A DNA stretch of 6,502 nucleotides from the NCBI GenBank assembly GCA_012031475.1, contig JAAUTJ010000282.1, forward strand, positions 1-6,502, in the 5' to 3' direction. The DNA comes from Leptolyngbyaceae cyanobacterium SM1_3_5. Lineage in GTDB: Bacteria; Cyanobacteriota; Cyanobacteriia; Elainellales; Elainellaceae. A program made the translations under genes and the position numbers. Below, in pieces: positions 1 through 5,481 of the stretch. Below the pieces are notes generated by a model that worked only from the letters and a program-made list of their open reading frames with translations, was not told the origin of the DNA and made no database searches. Position 1 is the first letter of the stretch. The number at the start of each line of letters is the position of its first letter.

Positions 1-1664
1 CAGGCCGTGCTGGATGCCGTTCCTGCCTGTGTTTCCTGGTTCAGCGCTGACCTGCGCTATCTGGGGATCAATCGCTATTTGGCCGCAACGTTCAAGCTTG
101 ATCCGGCTCAGATCATTGGTCAGCCGCTCGGCTTCATGGATGCGCGACTCCAGCCAGACCGGACACCAAAATCTAGCTTTGCCGAGTTTGTGCGATCGTT
201 CATCGACCACTCAGACACGGCAGGCGCGATCGAAATTGACACCACGATCGACGGCGTTCCGCGCAGTTTCTTGATTGCCGCGCAGAAATATTCGCAAGAT
301 CAAGCCGCCGTCTTTGTCGGATTGGACATCAGCGAGCGCAAACAGGCCGAAGCAAAATTACGCCATGATGCCCTGCACGACAGCCTGACCGGACTGGCAA
401 ATCGCACCTTGTTTTTGCAGCGACTCCAATCGCTGATGCAGACCGATCAGGCGTTTGCCGTGCTGTTTCTGGGGCTTGACCACTTCAAGGTGATCAACGA
501 CAGTTTGGGGCACGGACTGGGCGATCAGCTTTTGGTGGCGATCGCTCGTCGGCTGCAATCTTGCCTCGATGCCGAAGATACGATCGCTCGCTGGGGCGGC
601 GACGAATTCGCGATTCTGCTGCTCGATGCCGACCACACGCAGGCGACGCACGTTGCCAACAGCCTGCGCCAGCGGTTGCGATCGCCATTTCGCCTGCGCG
701 GTCAGAAGTGTTCACAGCGGCCAGCATCGGCATTTCCCTCCGCGATGGCGTCAGCAGTCCTGAAGAACTGTTGCGAAATGCGGACACGGCGATGTATCAA
801 GCGAAAGCCAGAGGCCGCGATCGCCATGCAGTTTTCGATCAGGCGATGCGCGATCGCGTTGTGGCGCTGTTGCAGCTTGAAACCGATTTGCGCCGCGCCC
901 TCAGCCGCGCCCCAATTCAGCTTCCCGAATTTCAACTGCGCTATCAGCCGATCGTCGCCCTTGAAACTCGCCGCATCATCGGCTTTGAAGCCTTGGTGCG
1001 CTGGCAGCATCCCGATCGCGGCTGGATCGATCCGGCTGAATTCATTCCGCTGGCTGAAGATACCGGGCTGATTGTGCCGCTCGGTCAGTGGATTCTTCAA
1101 GAAGCTTGTGAGCAGTTGCGATCGTGGCAGGCGCAATTTTCCCACTGTTTGCCGCTGTCGATGAGCGTCAACTTGTCCACCAAGCAGTTTACGCAAACCA
1201 ACTTGATGGAGCAGGTTCATCAAATCTTGCAGCAAACGCAGATTCGCGGCTTGACGATCGACCTGAAGCTGGAAATCACCGAAAGCGCGATCATGGAAAA
1301 CCCGGACAAAGCCAGGGCGCTTTTGCAGCAGCTTAAAGAGTTGGGCGTGAAATTGCTGATCGACGATTTCGGCACAGGCTACTCGTCCCTGAGCTATCTG
1401 CATCGCTTCCCGTTTGACATGGTGAAGATCGACCAGTCGTTTGTCAGCGGCATGGATTCGAGAAACGACCAGTCCGAAATTGTCCGGGCGATCGTTTCCC
1501 TCGCCCACACGCTGGACATGAAGGTGATTGCCGAAGGCGTCGAAACCGTCGCCCAACTCACTCAACTGCAAGCCCTCGGTGCCGAATACGGGCAGGGCTA
1601 TTTGTTCGCACAACCGCTTTCCGCTGAAGCCGTCGAAGCAATGCTGGGATCGATCGCGCCCTAA
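1..1664 (+). CDS. PAS-GGDEF-EAL cyclic-di-GMP signalling protein, 5' partial, frameshifted
   Basis: The frame is open from base 1, so the start lies upstream. Visible order: a PAS/PAC sensor segment (residues ~1-115, beginning AVLDAVPACVSWFSADLRY), a GGDEF domain (~120-285) and an EAL domain up to the TAA at 1662-1664. GGDEF is literal at 595-609 (RWGGDEF). The inhibitory I-site RxxD is DAED here, so its Arg is missing. The EAL part keeps the usual phosphodiesterase residues: EAL at 987-995, Asn in SVNLS, Glu in LEITES, the DDFGTGYSS loop from 1362, Lys in MVKID, Glu in AEGVET and Gln in LFAQPL. Cyclic-di-GMP hydrolysis is therefore likely; cyclase activity is uncertain. Reading must move from the frame of base 1 to that of base 3 near 703-706: ...SPFRLRGQ ends in one frame and EVFTAASIGIS continues in the other. 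One missing base (cag-gaa read as cagaa) explains it. The ligand of the PAS domain cannot be told from sequence. Confidence 0.93.
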
Positions 1665-1682
1665 ACCCATTCTCATTCGGCT

Positions 1683-2145
1683 CTAGCGATTGCGCTGGAT
1701 TTGCACCATTGCCTCTTGAATGCGGGCAGCAAGGTCGGGATCGTTTTGCAAAGCCGCAGTAATCGCATTGAAGCGATCGGCTGGCAGACCATGCCCTGAA
1801 GCGATTTGCACCGATCGATTGCAGTAGTTGACGGCAATTTGCCGCACCTCACGGCTCAGACGATTCAGGCTTTCCGGGCGGTTGCACATGATTGGCGGCA
1901 CGTCCTCCCCGGTGATGCGCTTAATTTGGTCGTAGGCGGCTTGGCGGAGTGGTTCAATTTCCAGAATCGATCGCGCATAGTTTTGGACTTCTTGATTGCT
2001 GACGGCAGATTGGGCATGAGCGGCTGTGCCCAAAAAATCGATCGGGCGCAAACTTGGAACCGGAGACAGCATCAGCACTCCGAGCAGCGATGCACCCGCC
2101 AGCAAGGATGACAGCGGTTTTGGCAGGTGAAAAAAACTTCTTCAT
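1683..2145 (-). CDS. Secreted DUF4168-family protein, frameshifted in the signal peptide
   Basis: The mature part resembles cyanobacterial DUF4168 proteins: NYARSILEIEPLRQAAYDQIK, then the conserved Cys-containing segments MCNRPESLN and NYCNRS, ending in QNDPDLAARIQEAMVQIQRNR. The function of the family is unknown to me. The uninterrupted frame begins only at a TTG at 2105 and lacks a charged N-region. An ATG at 2145 begins MKKFF, but a run of seven T on the coding strand (2130-2136) throws it out of frame. With six T the product would be MKKFFHLPKPLSSLLAGASLLGV..., a clean 153-residue preprotein with a Sec-type signal ending near AHAQS. I therefore annotate from 2145 with a frameshift. The two Cys of the mature part could form a disulfide. 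The gene converges on the EAL gene with an 18-bp gap, and I see no terminator hairpin between them. Confidence 0.85.
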
Positions 2146-2227
2146 GGCGGCGTTTAACGATTCAAAAACTGAAACAGCAGTAGCGTTCTTCTAGTTCTGA
2201 ATTATTCTAGGCCAGGAAGTTCCAGAG

Positions 2228-2247
2228 AGACGCGAGATCTCGCGTCT
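2228..2247. repeat. 20-bp perfect palindrome downstream of the CDP-alcohol transferase gene
   Basis: The bases AGACGCGAGA are followed directly by their exact reverse complement TCTCGCGTCT. Pairing does not extend beyond the 20 bp. It begins six bases past the stop of the minus-strand gene ending at 2254, so it would sit in that transcript's 3' end as a stable hairpin, but no T-run follows on that strand. Similar GAGACGCGA/TCGCGTCTC palindromes are, from memory, common dispersed repeats in cyanobacterial genomes. It could be such a repeat, a Rho-independent-like end or an mRNA 3' stabiliser. Confidence 0.7.
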
Positions 2248-2253
2248 GTACGA

Positions 2254-2850
2254 TTAGGGGTTGGGTTGTGCCTCCTGCCCTCTGCCTTCTGCCTTCTGCC
2301 TTTTAATCGCGTGAAAGATGCTCAGTACATCGTGCTGCCACTTTGGGAGAACCAGCATCATGCCGATTTCTTCGAGGCTGTGGACAATGCCAATTGCGAT
2401 CGCCACGCCCAATCCTGCCGCGCTGCCAAAGCCAAACAGCAGCACGATCGCGATTGCCAAACTGATGCCCCACAGCTTGGCCGAATAGGTATGAAAGCTG
2501 GCAGTCCGGCCAAATTTGACCAGTCCGACCAGCACCCACAGCAGTTGCGCCAGTCCGATCGCCAGCAGCGGTAGACGATAGGCGATCGCCACATCGGGAA
2601 ACACGCGCCAAAAACTGACCAAGACGGCTGCATACAGGCAAACATCCGCCCAGCTATCCCACTGCCGCAGCGTTGCATTGCTCACGCCCCAGCGTCGCGC
2701 CAAGATGCCATCAAAAATGTCAGAAAAAAACGCGACCAGAAAGGCGATCACAAAGAAACTGCCTGTTTTGCGATCGAGTCCGTCTCCCAGCAAAATCAAG
2801 GCAATCAGCACACGCAGGGCAACCAGCGCCAGTGGAATCTGCTTTTTCAT
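2254..2850 (-). CDS. CDP-alcohol phosphatidyltransferase family membrane protein
   Basis: From the ATG at 2850 this is a 198-residue, very hydrophobic protein with about five or six membrane segments. It carries the family signature D-x2-DG-x2-AR-x8-x-x3-D-x3-D at residues 44-69 (DIFDGILARR...WDSWADV), with all four metal-binding Asp residues present. The usual Gly before the third Asp is Leu (residue 61). Family members move a phospho-alcohol head group from CDP-diacylglycerol or a related CDP-alcohol onto a polar acceptor in the membrane. The acceptor cannot be read from this sequence, and it need not be PgsA. An in-frame TTG at 2871 follows a stop directly and would add seven residues; I prefer the ATG because the protein then starts MKKQIPLALVALR. 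Neither start has a clear Shine-Dalgarno. The last ~12 residues are encoded by the heptamer repeat and look dispensable. Confidence 0.88.
   Translation of the reverse strand: MKKQIPLALVALRVLIALILLGDGLDRKTGSFFVIAFLVAFFSDIFDGILARRWGVSNATLRQWDSWADVCLYAAVLVSFWRVFPDVAIAYRLPLLAIGLAQLLWVLVGLVKFGRTASFHTYSAKLWGISLAIAIVLLFGFGSAAGLGVAIAIGIVHSLEEIGMMLVLPKWQHDVLSIFHAIKRQKAEGRGQEAQPNP
2269..2303. repeat. Tandem heptamer repeat (TGCCTTC-type, five units)
   Basis: Five consecutive 7-base units read TGCCTCC, TGCCCTC, TGCCTTC, TGCCTTC and TGCCTTT. They match the short tandemly repeated heptanucleotides (STRR type) known from filamentous cyanobacteria. The array lies inside the 3' end of the minus-strand gene and encodes the charged C-terminal tail KAEGRGQEAQ. 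Confidence 0.85.
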
Positions 2851-3025
2851 TTGAGCGACAAAGAGGGACAATCAGTAGAAACAGCCTCGATCGCAAAGTT
2901 CCGCACCAATTGCTGAATCAAAGCCGTCAAGCTGAGCGATAATTTCAAACGGCAAGATTGATTAGAGCGATTATGCTCGACAGCCGCACGTAGGGAGAAG
3001 ATTGGTAGATTGAACAAAATAGACA

Positions 3026-3283
3026 ATGCCGAAAGAAATTCGATTTAGCGCTCATGCCTTATCAAAAATCAGTTTGTTAGGCGATCGCGGAATTGAAGTT
3101 TCGGAGAAATTTGTAATTCAAACCATTCGATCGCCTGACAAGTTGGAAATTGAGCAAGAGAAAATAACAGCGCAGAAACAATTCAATGACAGCTTGGTGC
3201 TGCGAGTTATCTATCGAGAGTTTCAAGCATTTCTTTTGGTCATTACGCTTTATCCAGGAAAAAGGAGCCGATATGAAAATTAG
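3026..3283 (+). CDS. DUF4258-family small protein, possible toxin-like partner
   Basis: An 85-residue basic protein starting at ATG 3026. Its pattern IRFSAHALSKISLLGDRGIEVS near the N-terminus, IRSPDK in the middle and VIYREF...VITLYPGKRSRYEN at the end matches DUF4258 as I know it: a compact alpha/beta fold with an FSxHA start and a Lys/Arg-rich YPGxRSRY end. DUF4258 proteins have been compared with RelE/BrnT-like toxins, but activity is not established here. The gene overlaps the next gene (DUF2283) by 11 bases, and such pairs recur in cyanobacteria. There is no strong Shine-Dalgarno before the ATG; GGGAG at 2993-2997 is too distant. GC is about 40% in lines I counted, below the ~60% of the EAL and dehydrogenase genes, which would suit a mobile accessory module. 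The alternative is a housekeeping protein of unknown role. Confidence 0.82.
   Translation: MPKEIRFSAHALSKISLLGDRGIEVSEKFVIQTIRSPDKLEIEQEKITAQKQFNDSLVLRVIYREFQAFLLVITLYPGKRSRYEN
3261..3267 (+). promoter_or_regulatory. Shine-Dalgarno for the DUF2283 gene
   Basis: AAAGGAG ends five bases before the ATG at 3273 and lies inside the last codons of the DUF4258 gene. It is the clearest ribosome-binding site in the window. It selects 3273 as the start over the longer frame that opens at 3186, and suggests that the second protein is translated efficiently on its own. Confidence 0.8.
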
Positions 3284-3467
3284 ATATAGTCAAGAAGTTG
3301 ATATCCTGCTGATTGAACTATCAGATGAGCCGATCGCCTATGCCGAAGATGAAGGACAGCTTATCTTGCATTATTCCCAAGAGGATAAGCTAGTCGTCAT
3401 TGAAATCATCGACTTTAAAAGATTTACTTCGGAGGATACGATCGCTCAACTTGCATCAGCTTTCTAA
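3273..3467 (+). CDS. DUF2283-family small protein, possible antitoxin-like partner
   Basis: A 64-residue acidic protein, MKIRYSQEVDILLIELSD..., with the DUF2283 pattern: an N-terminal Y-x-x-E-x-D-x-L-x-I strand, then P-I-x-x-x-E-D-E-G-Q-L-I-L-H-Y-x-x-x-x-x-L-V-x-I-E-I-I-D. Its function is unknown. The start is fixed by the AAAGGAG at 3261-3267. It overlaps the end of the DUF4258 gene by 11 bases in another frame, so the two are almost certainly one transcript with coupled translation. The acidic second protein beside a basic first protein is the usual arrangement of a neutralising pair, which is inference only. No DNA-binding motif is visible, so any antitoxin role would be by direct binding rather than as a repressor. 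Confidence 0.85.
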   Translation: MKIRYSQEVDILLIELSDEPIAYAEDEGQLILHYSQEDKLVVIEIIDFKRFTSEDTIAQLASAF

Positions 3468-3538
3468 TGGATTACTTTTAACGGATTGCATTGTTCTATT
3501 AAGCTAATTGCGTTGTAAATCCTCCAGTTTCTATTGTT

Positions 3539-4552
3539 ATGGACTATAAATCAGCAGGAGTTGATGTTGAAGCGGGTCGCGCTTTCGTGCAGCAAATTCG
3601 CAGCATGGTCGATCGCACTCGTCGCCCAGAGGTGTTAGGCAGTTTGGGCGGATTCAGCGGATTGTTTCAGCTTCCAACCGGATATCAAGAGCCAGTTTTG
3701 GTGTCTGGAACCGATGGTGTTGGCACAAAGTTAAAGCTGGCGCAGCAGGCCGATCGCCACGACACGGTTGGCATTGATCTCGTTGCAATGTGCGTCAATG
3801 ATGTGCTGACCTGCGGAGCCGAGCCGCTGTTTTTTCTCGACTATTTGGCAACCGGGAAATTACAGCCTGAACAGCTAGCGCAAGTGGTTAGCGGTATTGC
3901 GATCGGCTGTGAACAGGCGGGCTGTGCATTGCTCGGTGGCGAAACCGCAGAGATGCCTGGATTTTATCAGCCTGGGGAATATGATTTGGCCGGATTTGCG
4001 GTTGGCATTGTCGAAAAAAGTCGAATTCTAGATTGTTCGCGAGTGCAGGTTGGAGATGTGGCGATCGGGCTATCAAGCTCTGGCGTTCACAGCAATGGCT
4101 TTAGCTTGGTGCGTAAAATCATCGAAAGTCACAGTTTAGAAAGTGCGCCGTTTGGCGATCGCTCCTTGGCTGAAGAACTGCTAACACCAACCCGCATTTA
4201 TGTTCAGTCAATTCTGGCAGCCCAAAAAGCCGGACTGGACATTCACGCAATGGCGCACATCACGGGCGGCGGACTGCCGGAAAATCTGCCCAGATCGATT
4301 CAATCGAATCAGGCGATCGCCATTAATTCAACAAGCTGGCCGCTTCCTCCGCTGTTTGAATGGTTGGAATCACAAGGCAATGTCGATCGCGCTGAAATGT
4401 TCAACACCTTCAATATGGGGATTGGTTTTGTGCTGCTCGTTCCGTTCGATCGCGCTGCCGAAACGATCGACTGGTTCGCGAATCGAGGTGAATCTGCATG
4501 GGCGATCGGTGAAGTAATTGATGGGACAGGTGAACTGCAATTTGTTACATAA
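3539..4552 (+). CDS. purM: Phosphoribosylformylglycinamidine cyclo-ligase (AIR synthetase)
   Basis: An intact 337-residue protein of normal PurM length. It converts formylglycinamidine ribonucleotide to aminoimidazole ribonucleotide with ATP, the fifth step of de novo purine synthesis in the cytoplasm. Signatures: MDYKSAGVDVEAGRAFV at the N-terminus, the glycine-rich SGTDGVGTK at residues 56-64, GIDLVAMCVNDVLTCGAEPLFFLDY, GGETAEMPGFY from residue 133, GLSSSGVHSNGFSLVR, and MAHITGGGLPENLPR from residue 238. The N-terminal AIRS ATP-binding domain (to ~165) is followed by the C-terminal AIRS domain. The ATG at 3539 fits the conserved N-terminus; no Shine-Dalgarno is visible. It begins 71 bases after the DUF2283 gene, and nothing else for purine synthesis is nearby, as is usual for scattered cyanobacterial purine genes. 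No terminator hairpin with a T-run was found after it. Confidence 0.98.
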   Translation: MDYKSAGVDVEAGRAFVQQIRSMVDRTRRPEVLGSLGGFSGLFQLPTGYQEPVLVSGTDGVGTKLKLAQQADRHDTVGIDLVAMCVNDVLTCGAEPLFFLDYLATGKLQPEQLAQVVSGIAIGCEQAGCALLGGETAEMPGFYQPGEYDLAGFAVGIVEKSRILDCSRVQVGDVAIGLSSSGVHSNGFSLVRKIIESHSLESAPFGDRSLAEELLTPTRIYVQSILAAQKAGLDIHAMAHITGGGLPENLPRSIQSNQAIAINSTSWPLPPLFEWLESQGNVDRAEMFNTFNMGIGFVLLVPFDRAAETIDWFANRGESAWAIGEVIDGTGELQFVT

Positions 4553-4674
4553 ACTCAGCCTTAAGGTAGAGGAAGTGTCTAGCTTAGTGCTGAACTGATC
4601 GCGATCGCAGTGCGGCTATCTTGGTGGCTGAGATACACAAAAACTCTCAGTTGCCGAGTGAATTAATTGCAATC

Positions 4675-5235
4675 ATGACATCAAGAAAACCTTCTACAAA
4701 CGAATCCAATCAAAATTTGAATGGCCGCCCCGTTTCCTCTGATGAAGTTAACTATCGTGATGGTTACGTGCAGGGGCAAGCAGAAGAACAGCGCTATCAG
4801 GTTGAGCGCAATCGCGCCAGCGAAAGCAACGGGGCTGCAACGGGATTGCTGATCGGAACGCTGCTGGCGGCTTTGGTGGGTGGTGCGATCGCCCTGTTCT
4901 ACTACAACTCGCAAGACCGCCAGCCCGACGTGATCGTGCAGCCCACAACTGCACCCGCCTCACCTTCCCCACAACCCCAGCAGTCGCCTCCGCCTCGCCC
5001 TCAGCAAACCACGATTATTGAGCGCACGATCGAGCGTGAAGTCCCTGTTCCCGCCCCGCAAGCTCCCGCACCGCAAGTCAACATTCAAGCGCCTGCTCCC
5101 GCTCCGGCTCCCGCTGCCCCTGCTCCGGCTGCTGAATCTGCGCCTGAAGCTGCACCACAAACGGCTCCTCCTGCTGCCGAAGCGCCTGCCGCCGAGCCTG
5201 CTCCGGCTGAAACAAATAGTCAAACCGCTCCTTAA
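4675..5235 (+). CDS. Single-pass membrane protein with Pro/Ala-rich tail, function unknown
   Basis: A 186-residue protein from the ATG at 4675. Residues 1-50 are hydrophilic and contain the motif SDEVNYRDGYVQGQAEEQRYQVERNRASE. A transmembrane helix follows at about 54-77 (AATGLLIGTLLAALVGGAIALFYY). The rest (90-186) is a low-complexity Pro/Ala/Gln/Glu region interrupted by a short conserved-looking piece, TTIIERTIEREVPVP (112-126). I recall unnamed cyanobacterial proteins with the same DEVxYRDGYVxG-then-helix layout, but no function. Basic and polar residues on the N-side and a Pro-rich tail suggest a tail spanning the periplasm or lumen, which is inference. An in-frame TTG at 4621 would add 18 residues lacking family character, so the ATG is preferred. 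No Shine-Dalgarno is visible. An intrinsic terminator follows 23 bases after the stop. Confidence 0.8.
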   Translation: MTSRKPSTNESNQNLNGRPVSSDEVNYRDGYVQGQAEEQRYQVERNRASESNGAATGLLIGTLLAALVGGAIALFYYNSQDRQPDVIVQPTTAPASPSPQPQQSPPPRPQQTTIIERTIEREVPVPAPQAPAPQVNIQAPAPAPAPAAPAPAAESAPEAAPQTAPPAAEAPAAEPAPAETNSQTAP

Positions 5236-5258
5236 TATTGAGCAACAATCGAGCGTTG

Positions 5259-5283
5259 GGGTGGGCAGTGGCTCACCCTTTTT
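5259..5283 (+). terminator. Rho-independent terminator after the Pro/Ala-rich membrane protein gene
   Basis: GGGTGGGC (5259-5266) and GCTCACCC (5271-5278) form an 8-bp stem with one G-U pair and an AGTG loop. Five T (5279-5283) follow directly. The position just past the stop of the upstream plus-strand gene fits. It also means the dehydrogenase gene starting at 5482 should have its own promoter in the 5284-5481 spacer, where I could not identify one with confidence. Confidence 0.85.
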
Positions 5284-5481
5284 GCAGCAAATTTTACGGC
5301 GAAATCTGTAGGCGTAGCGATCGTTACGGTTGTTTAACGCGATCGCGGTTTGAATAGTGGGCATCGAAGCGGGTCGATTTTAATGATTTTACAAATTGTT
5401 AGGAATCGGCGTGTCGATCGATCGCGAATCCAGTAATGTGAAGAAATATTTCCCACTCTTTTGGTTCAACACAAGGCAGGC

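Noticed and set aside
699..712. Programmed -1 frameshifting in the GGDEF-EAL gene.
   Set aside because: There is no X-XXY-YYZ slippery heptamer or obvious following hairpin, and the family is not known for recoding.
702..1676. A 324-codon open frame on the minus strand under the EAL domain.
   Set aside because: It is antisense to a domain with every catalytic motif intact, and its translation shows no recognisable family.
2847..3050. A minus-strand open frame of about 65 codons whose TGA overlaps the ATG at 2850 as ATGA, suggesting an upstream coupled gene.
   Set aside because: It has no good start codon or ribosome site, no family resemblance, and overlaps the start of the DUF4258 gene; the ATGA overlap may be chance.
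3491..3519. Possible purM promoter: TTGTTC, 17-base spacer, TGTAAA.
   Set aside because: Each hexamer matches the consensus only partly, and an AT-rich spacer gives such matches easily; not strong enough to annotate.
4554..4632. CTCAGCC (4554-4560) and GGCTGAG (4626-4632) as a long-range stem around the purM 3' end.
   Set aside because: Seven bases separated by 65 bases, with no T-run; probably chance.
4960..5364. A minus-strand Arg/Ser/Gly-rich frame.
   Set aside because: It is the complement of GC-rich Pro/Ala codons in the real gene and crosses its terminator.
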